In this document: in pieces, positions 44,654 to 54,262 of the stretch
Layout: each line of letters begins with the position of its first letter
How positions within the stretch are numbered: position 1 is the stretch's first letter
Origin: Allomuricauda ruestringensis DSM 13258
GTDB taxonomy: Bacteria > Bacteroidota > Bacteroidia > Flavobacteriales > Flavobacteriaceae
Length of the DNA stretch: 64,000 nucleotides
Assembly: GCF_000224085.1 (NCBI RefSeq)
Contig: NC_015945.1
Coordinates: 3,712,501 to 3,776,500 of the forward strand
Reading direction: 5' to 3'
Program-made: the position numbers and the translations under genes
Notes under the pieces: model-generated
What the model was told of the DNA's origin: nothing
Database searches by the model: none
What the model saw: the letters and a program-made list of their open reading frames with translations, nothing else

Positions 44654-44979
44654 AATGATCGTGGATGATGGTCAAGACCAAACGGTCAAAACCGTATGTA
44701 ATATGGTTAAAAATATTAAACTGAAATGCTTTGGACGATAATGTCCAATAAGGGAGAAGCTTTAGGGCGGAGTCGCCACTGGCAATACAAAATGATATGT
44801 AACTGAGGGCTTACTCATTTTTTGAAGCTGCAAATTTAATACAATTAATAAATCTTCAAAATAAAAATGACAAATGCTTTGCGGTGTAAAAACCTTGCCA
44901 GCCAAATCCCCGAATAGGAAAAGGTGCGAATGAGTTCTATCCTTGATGCTATCATTTTTTATTCCTCGGTACCATCCAG
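44654..44979. other. Intergenic region with long SulP leader
   Basis: No gene in 326 bp. The SulP promoter sits near 44831-44860, leaving a leader of about 170 bases before the SulP start. I found no riboswitch-like fold by eye. No T-rich terminator is obvious at the end of the antiporter gene. Confidence 0.5.
44831..44860 (-). promoter_or_regulatory. Bacteroidota-type promoter for the SulP gene
   Basis: On the minus strand TTTG (complement of 44857-44860), an 18-bp spacer and TAAATTTG (complement of 44831-44838) fit the TTTG-N18/19-TAnnTTTG consensus exactly at the -7 box. Confidence 0.6.
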
Positions 44980-46452
44980 CTATTCAGCTCTGGACAGTGA
45001 GAGTGAAGCATACACTTTCTCCAAAATTTCTGGTTTGTCCGTAAGCACCACCAATTTATCATTTGCCTTTATCACCGTTAACCCATTTGGGGTAATGTAA
45101 TTGCCATCACGTTCTATCATGGCAATGATCGCTTTTTTGGGAAAGTTCAAGTTTACGATTTTCTCCCCAGTAGCCGGGCAAGATTCACCAATCATAATTT
45201 CTTTCATAATTGCTTTGGGATGCTCGGACAATAGTTCGTCTGTTGGTGAAAGGGGCTTGGCACTTTCTGGAAGCCCAACATGCAACCATTTTGCAACAAT
45301 GGACAACGTACTACCCTGAATAAGTACTGAGGTCAAGGAGACAAAAAAGACAATATTGAATATAATGTTGGCCTTTTCAATTCCTGCCAAAAGTGGGTAG
45401 GTAGCAAATACAATGGGTACTGCTCCACGCAAACCTACCCAGGAAATGTAGAATCTTCGTCTCAACTTCATCTTAAAAGGAGACAGAGAGATAAAAACCG
45501 CCAACGGCCGGGCGACAAAAATCAGGAACAAAGAAATTAACAAACCTATTCCCATATAAGGAACAATTTGAGTGGGAAATACCAACAATCCCAATGTTAG
45601 GAACAGTACAATTTGCATTAACCAAGCCAAGCCATCAAACATTCGCATAATGGTTTTCTTGTGAATCAAATTTTGGTTGCCCAAGTAAACTGAACATATA
45701 TATATGGCCAAAAAACCGTTGCCTCCTATAAAATCCGTTGCAGAAAAAGTAATGAACATTAGGGCTATGGTAAGCACGGGGTAAAGTCCCTCAAAATCCA
45801 ACCTAATCTTATTTATTATAATTTTACTGAGTTTTCCAAATAGGAATCCTGCCGCTCCACCCAGTATCATTTGAAGGAAAAACATGGGCAAAACGGATGC
45901 AATATTTTTCTCGGGGAACTGCACAAGAGTCAAAAAAGCAATGGTAAGTACATAGGCCATGGGGTCGTTACTTCCACTCTCAAGTTCCAGAGTGGGCCTT
46001 AAGTTCTTTTTTAAAGCCAGATTCTTACCTCTTAAAATGGAAAAAACCGCTGCAGCATCGGTAGATGATACAATGGCACCCAACAACAAACTTTCATAAA
46101 GGCCAAAGTCGGTAATCAAATAAACAAAGTACCCCAGTCCCACCGCCGTGAGCAATACACCTACGGTTGAAAGTACAATTCCTTCCCGAAGTACGGGTTT
46201 TACCGATTGCCAGTTTGTGTCCAGCCCTCCGGAGAAAAGAATAAAGTTTAGGGAGACCACACCGATGAACTGCGCGATTCTTGGGTTGTCAAAATAAATA
46301 CCACCAATACCGTCCGATCCCGCAAGCATCCCAATGGTCAAAAACAACAAAAGGGTGGGCACACCAAAACGATAGCTCGTTTTACCAGCCAAAATACTGA
46401 TCAGCAGGAGTACAGAACCAATTAAGATGATATTTTCAATGGTAATATTCAA
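44980..46452 (-). CDS. Potassium/proton antiporter, CPA1 family with TrkA-C domain
   Basis: A 490-residue inner-membrane cation/proton antiporter of the NhaP2/CvrA type. Residues 1-395 hold about 12-13 spans with the acidic ion-binding motif in SSTDAAAVFSILRG and ELESGSNDPMAYVL. A TrkA-C regulatory domain follows (about 405-485, EIMIGESCPATGEKIVNLNF in part, ANDKLVVLTDKPEILEKV). It likely exports K+ or Na+ in exchange for protons, contributing to pH and volume control. It is a single-gene unit on the minus strand. Confidence 0.94.
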   Translation of the reverse strand: MNITIENIILIGSVLLLISILAGKTSYRFGVPTLLLFLTIGMLAGSDGIGGIYFDNPRIAQFIGVVSLNFILFSGGLDTNWQSVKPVLREGIVLSTVGVLLTAVGLGYFVYLITDFGLYESLLLGAIVSSTDAAAVFSILRGKNLALKKNLRPTLELESGSNDPMAYVLTIAFLTLVQFPEKNIASVLPMFFLQMILGGAAGFLFGKLSKIIINKIRLDFEGLYPVLTIALMFITFSATDFIGGNGFLAIYICSVYLGNQNLIHKKTIMRMFDGLAWLMQIVLFLTLGLLVFPTQIVPYMGIGLLISLFLIFVARPLAVFISLSPFKMKLRRRFYISWVGLRGAVPIVFATYPLLAGIEKANIIFNIVFFVSLTSVLIQGSTLSIVAKWLHVGLPESAKPLSPTDELLSEHPKAIMKEIMIGESCPATGEKIVNLNFPKKAIIAMIERDGNYITPNGLTVIKANDKLVVLTDKPEILEKVYASLSLSRAE

Positions 46453-46841
46453 AGGATGGTCTATCTAGGTTTGAGGTTACTTTAAAGAAGTTAATGAAAT
46501 AGCTTCCTAATAATAGAAGATATTTATCAAAAAAAGCGAAGTTAATTCAATTTGTATGATTTAAAGTCCAAAAAATGTCGTGGGCACCATGAAAAATAAA
46601 TATATAATCCTTTAATGTTGATAAAATTGACCAAGGTTTCTACAATCAAGATCAGTCCGTTAAAACACACAAAAGACCGTTTAAACGCATTTTTGATACT
46701 CCAAACATGTTAAATTCCGAAAAAATATTCGTTGAAATACACTTTTTAGTCGTTAAAAGTGAAAACCTATGAAAAATTGATAAGTATTCGCTCCGATTGT
46801 TTTTGATCTTTGTAATGTATTAACCCCCAAATCTATACATC
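46453..46841. other. AT-rich divergent intergenic region
   Basis: No gene in 389 bp. Three similar short motifs, CCGTTAAAAC, CCGTTTAAACG (a 10-bp palindrome at 46678-46687) and TCGTTAAAAG, occur between about 46657 and 46760. They might be binding sites for a shared regulator, but the evidence is slight. Confidence 0.35.
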
Positions 46842-47690
46842 ATGACACGATCTATTATTTACAGTCTACTTGTTTCAGGAACTATGCTAGTCAGTCAAAC
46901 TACTTTTGCACAGGCCAATGAAAAAATAATCAATGACACTATGAACGGTAGTGTTTCCACTATTGATGGATACGTACCAAATATGTCCATTACCGAAGAT
47001 GGGAAAACGGCATACTTTAGTAAGGGCACCTATGAAAAGCCCCTTTATGGTGTATTCTCCAAAAAAGAATTGGTGTACCACGTTTACCGTGCTGAAAATA
47101 TAAACGGCGAATGGACCAATGTTACCCAATTGGATGTATGTCCAAGATACTATTCGGCCAAACACCCTACAGTTACTTCTGATGGATCTCGTTTGTTCTT
47201 TGCGTCCAACATGAAAGGCACTTTTGGCAAATACGATATTTATGTAGCTGATATCGCTGCAGATGGAAGCCTTGGTGTATCTAAAAATCTTGGACCAAAG
47301 GTAAACACCAAAGAAGACGAGCTTTACCCTAGCATATACAACGAAACCCTATTGTTCTTTGCCTCAGAAGGTAGAGATGGTTACGGTGGATTGGACCTTT
47401 ATGCTTCACAGGTTGTTAATAACACACTTACCACATCTGTAAACTTAGGTGGACACATCAATAGCAATAGCGATGAGTATGCCATTCAATTGAGCCCAGA
47501 GAAAAAATTAGGATTTGTAGTATCCAACAGAGGATTCAATAACACCATTTCACAATATACTGTTGCTTATGGACGTTCAAAGAATCAGGATCAGTACAAC
47601 GATGTTGCTAAGAACGATGAGGAACTAGAGACTGTTATGAACAATGAAGCCTATGAATATGTAGGTACCTCATTCCAAGACGAAGAATAA
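46842..47690 (+). CDS. Exported PD40 (WD40-like) beta-propeller protein
   Basis: A 282-residue secreted protein with a Sec signal (about 1-25, ending TTFAQA). Propeller blades typical of PD40 proteins are seen: VPNMSITEDGKTAYFSKGTY, HPTVTSDGSRLFFASNMKG, GKYDIYVADIAADGSLG, ELYPSIYNETLLFFASEGRDGYGG (in part) and QLSPEKKLGFVVSNRG. Similar propellers occur at the N-terminus of OmpA-like envelope proteins in this phylum; here the OmpA domain is absent. A strong terminator follows at 47856. The role is unknown, probably envelope-associated. Confidence 0.85.
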   Translation: MTRSIIYSLLVSGTMLVSQTTFAQANEKIINDTMNGSVSTIDGYVPNMSITEDGKTAYFSKGTYEKPLYGVFSKKELVYHVYRAENINGEWTNVTQLDVCPRYYSAKHPTVTSDGSRLFFASNMKGTFGKYDIYVADIAADGSLGVSKNLGPKVNTKEDELYPSIYNETLLFFASEGRDGYGGLDLYASQVVNNTLTTSVNLGGHINSNSDEYAIQLSPEKKLGFVVSNRGFNNTISQYTVAYGRSKNQDQYNDVAKNDEELETVMNNEAYEYVGTSFQDEE

Positions 47691-48366
47691 ACTACTTATT
47701 GAATCGGTCAATAAACCTGAAAAGTGTCTTATGATGTTGTTTCATAGCCGAACTTAGAAACACTCATGGCAATGATAAGAAAGACAGGGGGAAACTGACA
47801 GACTATCATTAGAAAGCGGGTTGTATTATTTCAATCTGACCGATTTACACCAAGAATAGGATGCCGATGGGACGGCATCCTATTTTTTTATGCAAATAAC
47901 TGAAATACAGCCACCTACAATTTAAAGGATTGCTCCTGCCCTCCTCTATTTCAAGCAAATCGAATTTTCCAGAAGTGCATTTGAACGAAAACAACTACAA
48001 AAATTGCCCTCAATTGTTAAAAAATTCTAATTTAACTCTTGAAATAATACAATCCCAAATCTATTATGTCATGAACAAAAACTACAACATTCGAAAAAAA
48101 GGCGTCCCAAAACCTCTTTTCACCTTACTTTTTTGATGAGGCAACACCTCAACTAAACAGAAATTTTAGCGCTTAATCCCTTTAGGGATTACACCCATTT
48201 TTGAAGTAAACTTAAATGGAACTGTGATTGTTTTTGCTCCAAGGGCAAAGCGATGGTTTTTCATTTGTTTATCCCAACTTCAATAATGTGAAGCAGGACA
48301 TTATGTCCTAAAACTTAACCTACAATACATTATGTAAGAGTATTAATCCCCCAAATCTTTCTTATC
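47691..48366. other. Long intergenic region
   Basis: A 676-bp region without a convincing gene. It holds the terminator at 47856-47889 and a hairpin TAATCCC-TTTA-GGGATTA at 48174-48191, which resembles the one after the DJ-1 gene at 21499. A 68-codon open frame at 47930-48136 has no family feature or start signal and I do not call it. Confidence 0.5.
47856..47889 (+). terminator. Rho-independent terminator after the PD40 gene
   Basis: An 11-bp perfect stem ATAGGATGCCG/CGGCATCCTAT (47856-47866 and 47873-47883) with loop ATGGGA and a T-run. Confidence 0.85.
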
Positions 48367-49011
48367 ATGAAAACAAATTCATTAAAAATTGCCATTATCG
48401 ACAATGATGATGCTATCGGCGGCATTTACAATCAGTATTTTGAGGAAAATGAAGCATACGAACTTCTTGGCACTTACAGCTCCGTTCAAGACTTGCTTTC
48501 CAATTTTGGGCGTTCCCATCCGGATATTATTATCTGCGAAGCCATGCTCAACGGAATTTCGGGCATTGACGGTCTGGAATATTTTTACCGCAAGAACAAA
48601 AACCTGAAGGTATTGATGATGAGCCAAAAAAATGATTTCAAACTCATAAAAGAAGCCTTTAAAAAAGGGGCTAGCGGCTACCTCATTAAACCAATCACCA
48701 AGGATAGATTGTTCAATGCATTGGACGCGCTTAACCAACACGGGGTTGCTTTGGAACTGGACGTGGCTAAAAAAATCATTGATTCCTTCCAAACAAAGTC
48801 GTTCGATGTGTTCTCGAAAAAGGAAAACCAAATCATTGACCTCCTTACCCAGGGGTTTACTTATAAAATGATTGCGGACAAGCTTTTTGTAACACCCAGC
48901 GCGGTCAATTTTCACATTCAGAACATTTATGTAAAGCTCAACGTAAATTCAAAATCGGAAGCTTTACGAAAACTCAAGGAAATGGAAATGCAACAATTGA
49001 ATGCGGCGTAA
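48367..49011 (+). CDS. LuxR/NarL-type response regulator with atypical (Glu) receiver
   Basis: A 214-residue two-domain regulator. The receiver domain (1-120) has the acidic pocket IIDNDD (Asp12, Asp14, Asp15), Ser86 and Lys108 (LIKPI), but at the phospho-acceptor position it reads IIICEAMLNG with Glu58 instead of Asp. The C-terminal LuxR-type helix-turn-helix spans about 148-210 (SKKENQIIDLLTQGFTYKMI, VTPSAVNFHIQNIYVKL). There is no sensor kinase nearby. The Glu may mimic the phosphorylated state, making activity phosphorylation-independent; that is inference. A strong bidirectional terminator separates it from dnaK. Confidence 0.9.
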   Translation: MKTNSLKIAIIDNDDAIGGIYNQYFEENEAYELLGTYSSVQDLLSNFGRSHPDIIICEAMLNGISGIDGLEYFYRKNKNLKVLMMSQKNDFKLIKEAFKKGASGYLIKPITKDRLFNALDALNQHGVALELDVAKKIIDSFQTKSFDVFSKKENQIIDLLTQGFTYKMIADKLFVTPSAVNFHIQNIYVKLNVNSKSEALRKLKEMEMQQLNAA

Positions 49012-49042
49012 ACCCAGTTTATTCCTCTTTTAAAACAAAAAA

Positions 49043-49067
49043 CCCTGACGAAATCGTCAGGGTTTTT
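49043..49067. terminator. Bidirectional terminator between the regulator gene and dnaK
   Basis: Perfect 8-bp stem CCCTGACG-AAAT-CGTCAGGG, with TTTTT to the right and an A-run to the left, so it can end transcripts from both converging genes. Confidence 0.87.
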
Positions 49068-49097
49068 CTATTTATATGAATTAAGTAAGCTTATTTC

Positions 49098-49158
49098 ACT
49101 TCTTCGAAGTCAATCCTTCGGCTTCGCTCAGGACAGGCTACTTGACTTCTTCGAAGTC
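49098..49158. repeat. 14-bp direct repeat flanking a small repeat insertion at the dnaK 3' end
   Basis: ACTTCTTCGAAGTC occurs at 49098-49111 and again at 49145-49158, separated by 33 bp that include CCTTCGGCTTCGCTCAGGAC, an inner module also found near 38.16 kb. The outer copy, read on the minus strand, still encodes the ancestral DnaK end DFEEVK with stop TAA; the inner copy now supplies the same end with stop TAG. Confidence 0.8.
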
Positions 49159-51066
49159 TACGTCTTCCACGTTGTCTCCTTCAGAGGCTCCCTTTCCAGC
49201 GCTATCGCCACCGGTTGCGTCTCCTCCAGCAGCTCCTGCTCCTGCAGCGCCGCCTTGTGCTTCAGCTTGTGCTTTGTACATTTCTTCGGAAGCTACTTTC
49301 CAAGCTTCGTTGATTTTTTCCAAAGCAGGCTCAATAACTGCTAGGTCCTTGCCTTCAAAAGCTTTCTTCAGTTCTTCCAAAGCATCTTCGATCGGCTTCT
49401 TCTTGTCATCGGACAATTTATCGCCAAACTCGCTCAATTGCTTTTCAGTTTGGAAGATCATGGCATCTGCCTCGTTCAATTTATCGGCAGTTTCCTTAGC
49501 TTTTTTATCCGCATCGGCGTTAGCTTCTGCTTCAGCTTTCATCTTTTCGATTTCTTCCTCGGTCAAACCTGAAGAAGCTTCGATTCGGATGTCCTGTGAC
49601 TTGCCAGTGGCCTTGTCAGTTGCTGAAACCTTGATTATACCGTTCGCATCAATATCGAAAGTCACTTCAATTTGAGGTGTTCCTCTTGGTGCTGGTGGAA
49701 TACCGTCCAAGTGGAATCTACCAATGGTTTTGTTATCTGCCGCCATAGGTCTTTCCCCTTGCAACACGTGGATTTCAACCGAAGGTTGATTGTCAGCCGC
49801 AGTGGAGAACACCTGTGATTTCTTGGTTGGGATGGTGGTGTTCGCCTCTATCAATTTAGTGAACACGCTTCCCATAGTTTCGATACCCAAAGAAAGTGGG
49901 GTTACATCCAACAAGAGCACGTCTTTTACATCTCCCGTCAAAACACCACCTTGAATAGCAGCACCAATGGCCACAACTTCATCTGGGTTTACTCCTTTGG
50001 ATGGTTTTTTATTGAAGAACTTCTCCACTGCTTCCTGCACCGCAGGGATACGGGTAGAACCACCTACCAAGATAATTTCGTCGATATCGCTTTTGGAAAG
50101 TCCCGCAGATTTCAATGCTTTCTCACAGGGCTCAATGGTTCTTTTTACCAAATCGGCGATCAATTGCTCAAATTTAGATCTGGACAATGTTCTTACCAAG
50201 TGTTTTGGTCCTGAAGACGTTGCTGTTACGTAAGGCAAGTTGATTTCTGTCTGTGCAGAAGAAGACAACTCAATTTTTGCCTTTTCGGCAGCTTCCCTCA
50301 AGCGCTGAAGTGCCATTGGGTCTTCACGAAGGTCCATATCTTCATCTTTCTTGAACTCTTCGGCCAACCAATCAATAATTTTTTGGTCAACATCGTCACC
50401 ACCTAAATGGGTATCACCATCTGTGGCCAATACTTCAAACACACCGTCACCCAATTCAAGAATGGAAACATCGTGTGTACCTCCACCAAAGTCAAACACC
50501 ACTATTTTTTGCTCGGTATCTTTTTTATCGAGTCCATATGCCAAAGAAGCGGCGGTTGGCTCGTTAATGATTCGTTCCACGGTAAGACCTGCAATTTCAC
50601 CAGCTTCTTTGGTGGCCTGTCTTTGTGAATCGTTAAAATATGCTGGAACGGTAATTACCGCTCTTGTTACATCTTGCCCCAAGTAATCCTCAGCAGTTTT
50701 CTTCATTTTTTGAAGAATCATCGCTGAAAGCTCTTGAGGTGTGTACATACGTCCGTCAACATCCACTCTAGGAGTATCGTTGTCTCCCTTTACCACTTTA
50801 TAAGGAACCCTTTTGGCTTCCTTGCTGGATTCTGAGTATTTGTTACCCATAAATCGCTTAATGGAATAAATCGTTTTGTGAGGGTTGGTCACGGCTTGTC
50901 TTTTTGCAGGGTCACCGACCTTGATCTCCCCTCCTTCAACAAATGCGATCATCGATGGAGTAGTACGTTTACCTTCGGCATTTGGAATTACCACAGGCTC
51001 GTTACCTTCCATAACAGAGACGCAGGAGTTGGTCGTACCTAAGTCTATACCTATAATCTTGCTCAT
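49138..51066 (-). CDS. dnaK: Molecular chaperone DnaK (Hsp70)
   Basis: A 642-residue Hsp70 chaperone. The N-terminal ATPase domain shows [50 protein letters not shown] and [16 protein letters not shown]. The substrate-binding domain is at about 385-505 and the helical lid to the end, with an Ala/Gly-rich linker ([16 protein letters not shown]) before the conserved DVDFEEVK C-terminus. No grpE or dnaJ lies beside it. The 3' end has been partly duplicated around a small repeat without changing the C-terminal sequence. Confidence 0.98.
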   Translation of the reverse strand: MSKIIGIDLGTTNSCVSVMEGNEPVVIPNAEGKRTTPSMIAFVEGGEIKVGDPAKRQAVTNPHKTIYSIKRFMGNKYSESSKEAKRVPYKVVKGDNDTPRVDVDGRMYTPQELSAMILQKMKKTAEDYLGQDVTRAVITVPAYFNDSQRQATKEAGEIAGLTVERIINEPTAASLAYGLDKKDTEQKIVVFDFGGGTHDVSILELGDGVFEVLATDGDTHLGGDDVDQKIIDWLAEEFKKDEDMDLREDPMALQRLREAAEKAKIELSSSAQTEINLPYVTATSSGPKHLVRTLSRSKFEQLIADLVKRTIEPCEKALKSAGLSKSDIDEIILVGGSTRIPAVQEAVEKFFNKKPSKGVNPDEVVAIGAAIQGGVLTGDVKDVLLLDVTPLSLGIETMGSVFTKLIEANTTIPTKKSQVFSTAADNQPSVEIHVLQGERPMAADNKTIGRFHLDGIPPAPRGTPQIEVTFDIDANGIIKVSATDKATGKSQDIRIEASSGLTEEEIEKMKAEAEANADADKKAKETADKLNEADAMIFQTEKQLSEFGDKLSDDKKKPIEDALEELKKAFEGKDLAVIEPALEKINEAWKVASEEMYKAQAEAQGGAAGAGAAGGDATGGDSAGKGASEGDNVEDVDFEEVK

Positions 51067-51272
51067 CGTATCTAAAGTTATATCTGTTTAAAAATTCGTT
51101 TTCGTTTCGTTCAGTAAAATGTCAATGATTATGCCACGAGCAAGAATATGACAAGGTGTCAGATTGTTGTCAAAACCCTTGAATATCCCAGCATAATTAC
51201 TGATGTCATAAAAATTATGGGGAAAGCAGCTTAGATATTTAAATATTCAAATTTTTATACCGTTTAGCTTCC

Positions 51273-51280
51273 TATATTTG
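51273..51280 (+). promoter_or_regulatory. Promoter -7 box of the serine dehydratase gene
   Basis: TATATTTG fits TAnnTTTG and lies 19 bp before the start codon; the -33 region has only a T-run (51252-51255, spacing 17). Confidence 0.45.
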
Positions 51281-51298
51281 ACACTGTAAATTGAGTTT

Positions 51299-52723
51299 AT
51301 GGAGTGCATAAGTTTGTTTGATATGCTTAAGATTGGTGTAGGACCTTCCAGCTCGCACACCCTTGGGCCTTGGCGTGCCGCCGAACGCTGGACAGCCGAA
51401 CTTGAAGAACAAGCGGTTTTTGATGATGTTCAATCCATCAAGGCATACCTCTATGGGTCACTCTGCCTCACAGGAAAAGGTCATGCCACCGATATTGCCG
51501 TGGTGATGGGATTGTTGGGTGCTGACCCTGAAACTGTTGACATTGACAGCATTTCAGGAAGTATTGACAGGATTAAGGCTGAGAACAAACTAAATCTTGG
51601 TGGAAAAAGAGCGATTTCTTTCAGTTTTGCAAACGATATTGTGTTCAAAAAGGAGTTTTTACCATTTCATGCCAACGGTATGCGGTTTGAAGCTGAATTG
51701 GCCAATGGCGAAACCGTTGCCGAAACCTATTACTCCATTGGTGGTGGATTTGTGGTGAAAGAAGAACGCATTCACGCCAAAGAGAACAAGGAGACTTTTA
51801 AAACCTTTCCACATCCTGTAAGAACCGGTGAGGAGCTACTGCAACATTGCAACGCCCAAAACAAGTCCATCTCCACTATTGTGATGGAGAACGAGCTTTC
51901 TCTACGAACCGAATCAGAAATAAACGAAGGCATTGCCCGCATCTGGAATACGATGTTGGAAAGCATCTATGTTGGTTGCCACACCGAAGGTAAACTCCCT
52001 GGTGGATTAAATGTGAAGCGACGTGCCTTCGAGATGCATCAAAAACTTAAAGGGGATGTCCCCTACTCCAATCCACAGGAATGGTTGGAGAGTATCCGTG
52101 ATACCGAAGTTAGGTTTAGGCAAATCATCAAATGGGTCAGTTGTTTCGCGCTCAGTGTAAACGAGGTCAATGCATCATTGGGGAGAGTGGTTACCGCTCC
52201 CACCAACGGAAGTGCTGGGGTTATTCCTGCCGTTTTAATGTATTATATGGTTATTGAAAACCACGATGCTAATTTTGACGACGTAAAACAATTCTTATTG
52301 GTGGCCAGTGAGGTGGGAAGCATCTTTAAAAAAGGAGCTACCATTTCAGCGGCCATGGGTGGCTGCCAAGCAGAAATTGGGGTATCCTCGGCCATGGCCG
52401 CAGCTGGATTGACAGAACTTATGGGTGGTTCTCCCGAACAAGTATTGATTGCTGCTGAAATTGCCATGGAACACCACTTAGGTTTAACCTGCGACCCTAT
52501 TGGCGGACTGGTACAGGTTCCATGCATTGAAAGAAATGCCATGGGGGCCATTAAAGCCATCAACGCAGCAGAATTGGCACTGGACACCGACCCAAGTGAG
52601 GTGAAAGTACCATTGGACAAAGTGGTAAATACCATGTGGGAAACAGCAAAAGACATGAGCTCCAAATACAAAGAGACCTCCGAAGGTGGGTTGGCCGTAG
52701 GCGTATTTTTAAGTGATTGTTAA
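51299..52723 (+). CDS. sdaA: L-serine ammonia-lyase (iron-sulfur type)
   Basis: Converts L-serine to pyruvate and ammonia. The 474-residue single-chain form has the beta domain at the N-terminus (SLFDMLKIGVGPSSSHTLGP) and the alpha domain after about 190 (APTNGSAGVIPAVLMYY, MGGCQAEIGVSSAMAAAGL, HHLGLTCDPIGGLVQVPCIE). The Cys residues expected to hold the oxygen-labile 4Fe-4S cluster are present. It is a monocistronic gene convergent with the NTF2-like gene, overlapping it by 4 bp at the stops. Confidence 0.96.
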   Translation: MECISLFDMLKIGVGPSSSHTLGPWRAAERWTAELEEQAVFDDVQSIKAYLYGSLCLTGKGHATDIAVVMGLLGADPETVDIDSISGSIDRIKAENKLNLGGKRAISFSFANDIVFKKEFLPFHANGMRFEAELANGETVAETYYSIGGGFVVKEERIHAKENKETFKTFPHPVRTGEELLQHCNAQNKSISTIVMENELSLRTESEINEGIARIWNTMLESIYVGCHTEGKLPGGLNVKRRAFEMHQKLKGDVPYSNPQEWLESIRDTEVRFRQIIKWVSCFALSVNEVNASLGRVVTAPTNGSAGVIPAVLMYYMVIENHDANFDDVKQFLLVASEVGSIFKKGATISAAMGGCQAEIGVSSAMAAAGLTELMGGSPEQVLIAAEIAMEHHLGLTCDPIGGLVQVPCIERNAMGAIKAINAAELALDTDPSEVKVPLDKVVNTMWETAKDMSSKYKETSEGGLAVGVFLSDC

Positions 52724-53199
52724 TCCATACAGCCTTCCTTGCCCCTAGTATCAATCAAGTAAATAATCTTCCACTTCCCATCAAAATTGACGAGTTGGAA
52801 CGAATTGATACCACAGTGACTGAACTCGCCGTTCACCCAAAATTCGTACCCCACCCAAGCATTGGCCATCGTCCTATCCACTTGAATGGAAAAAGACGTG
52901 AGTTTTTCTTCAAACCTTGTGGTTTCAGGTATGCCGACAATGGACTTTAAAAATTTTGAAAATTCTTCCGTTTTGAAAAGTGTTTTACCTTCTGGGGTTC
53001 TCCCCGTTGTCTGCAGTACAATCTCGTCCGCAACGGTACTTTTAATTATTGTTGAATCTTGCTTGTGAAAACCATCAAAAAAAGTTTCGATTACTTGTTT
53101 TACTTGGTTTTCAGCTTCTCCGTTTGATGGATTAGGTCCTTGGGCATATCCTAACGTACCCAAAGCAAACAGTACTACGCAACTTAACAGTTTTCTCAT
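52720..53199 (-). CDS. Exported NTF2-like/SnoaL-type protein
   Basis: A 159-residue protein beginning at the ATG at 53197-53199 with a clear Sec signal (RKLLSCVVLFALGTLGYAQG). A longer frame to 53235 lacks function. The mature part is an NTF2-like alpha+beta fold of the DUF4440/SnoaL group (VKQVIETFFDGFHKQDSTII, TMANAWVGYEFWVNGEFSHC, SFQLVNFDGKWKIIYLIDTR). Such domains bind small ligands or act as isomerase-like enzymes; the role here is unknown. It is transcribed divergently from panB. Confidence 0.85.
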   Translation of the reverse strand: MRKLLSCVVLFALGTLGYAQGPNPSNGEAENQVKQVIETFFDGFHKQDSTIIKSTVADEIVLQTTGRTPEGKTLFKTEEFSKFLKSIVGIPETTRFEEKLTSFSIQVDRTMANAWVGYEFWVNGEFSHCGINSFQLVNFDGKWKIIYLIDTRGKEGCMD

Positions 53200-53269
53200 T
53201 TGATTAGTTTTTTGATTGAAGCCTAAATTAAACAAATCTGCTTACTTTTAGCCATCAAATACAATTACG

Positions 53270-54088
53270 ATGTCTACAGCTAAAAAAGAATATAAAAGGG
53301 TAACAGTAAAATCGCTGGTGGAAATGAAAAAGCATGGGGAGAAAATTAGCATGCTCACCAGCTACGATTATTCCATGGCCAAGATTGTGGATGGAGCCAA
53401 TGTAGATGCCATTCTGGTAGGTGATTCCGCCAGTAACGTAATGGCCGGCCACGAAACCACCTTGCCCATTACCCTAGACCAAATGATTTATCACGCCACT
53501 TCCGTGGTCAGGGCTGCCAAAAGAGCACTTGTAGTTGTAGATATCCCTTTTGGAAGCTACCAGAGCGATTCCAAGGAAGCCCTGCGTTCGGCAATCCGGA
53601 TCATGAAAGAAAGTGGCGCCCACGCCATCAAAGTAGAGGGTGGCAGTGAAATCAAGGAATCCGTAACACGAATTCTTCAGGCAGGCATTCCCGTGATGGG
53701 ACATTTGGGGCTTACCCCACAATCCATTTATAAATTTGGAACGTACACCGTACGTGCTAAAGAAGAAGAGGAAGCCGAAAAGCTAAAATCTGACGCCAAA
53801 CTACTGGAAGAATTGGGCTGTTTTGCCATTGTTTTGGAGAAAATTCCAGCCAAATTGGCCAAACAAGTTGCGGAAAGTGTTTCCATTCCCATTATTGGAA
53901 TTGGCGCTGGCAACCACGTGGACGGACAGGTTTTAGTAGTGCATGATATGTTGGGTATGACACATGAGTTCCATCCAAGATTTTTGAGGCGATACCTCAA
54001 TCTTTATGATGAGATGAGCAATGCCATATCCCAATACGTGGATGATGTAAAAAGTCAGGATTTTCCGAATAAGGATGAATCTTATTAA
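53270..54088 (+). CDS. panB: 3-methyl-2-oxobutanoate hydroxymethyltransferase
   Basis: First step of pantothenate/coenzyme A synthesis: transfers a hydroxymethyl group from methylene-THF to 2-oxoisovalerate. 272 residues. [36 protein letters not shown] (metal-binding Asp), [28 protein letters not shown] and [20 protein letters not shown] are the family signatures. Other pan genes are not adjacent. A tail-to-tail palindromic repeat lies in the gap after it. Confidence 0.97.
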   Translation: MSTAKKEYKRVTVKSLVEMKKHGEKISMLTSYDYSMAKIVDGANVDAILVGDSASNVMAGHETTLPITLDQMIYHATSVVRAAKRALVVVDIPFGSYQSDSKEALRSAIRIMKESGAHAIKVEGGSEIKESVTRILQAGIPVMGHLGLTPQSIYKFGTYTVRAKEEEEAEKLKSDAKLLEELGCFAIVLEKIPAKLAKQVAESVSIPIIGIGAGNHVDGQVLVVHDMLGMTHEFHPRFLRRYLNLYDEMSNAISQYVDDVKSQDFPNKDESY

Positions 54089-54100
54089 ATGTATAATAAA

Positions 54101-54218
54101 ACCGTCAGTTCGAGTTTTTTCGGAAGAAAAAAGTATCGAGAACCAGGTTTGAGTTAGCATGAATTCTTTTCTCGATACAATTTTTTGAACTTGGGTTCAA
54201 AAAACCACTCGAAATGAC
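54101..54218. repeat. Dispersed palindromic repeat, two monomers in inverted orientation
   Basis: Left monomer 54101-54142 (GTCAGTTCGAG ... GTATCGAGAA) and right monomer 54164-54218 (CTTTTCTCGATAC ... CTCGAAATGAC) face each other around a 21-bp spacer. Each monomer has its own internal hairpin, and the right one matches the single copy at 5761-5817. It lies between panB and the pseudouridine synthase gene. Confidence 0.72.
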
Positions 54219-54262
54219 AAATTTTTCATCAAAGTGATTTCTAAATTCAAATCCTCGCTAAA

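Noticed and set aside
47930..48136. Open frame of 68 codons in the long spacer before the LuxR-type regulator
   Set aside because: No signal, family feature, promoter or plausible composition; reads like translated intergenic DNA.
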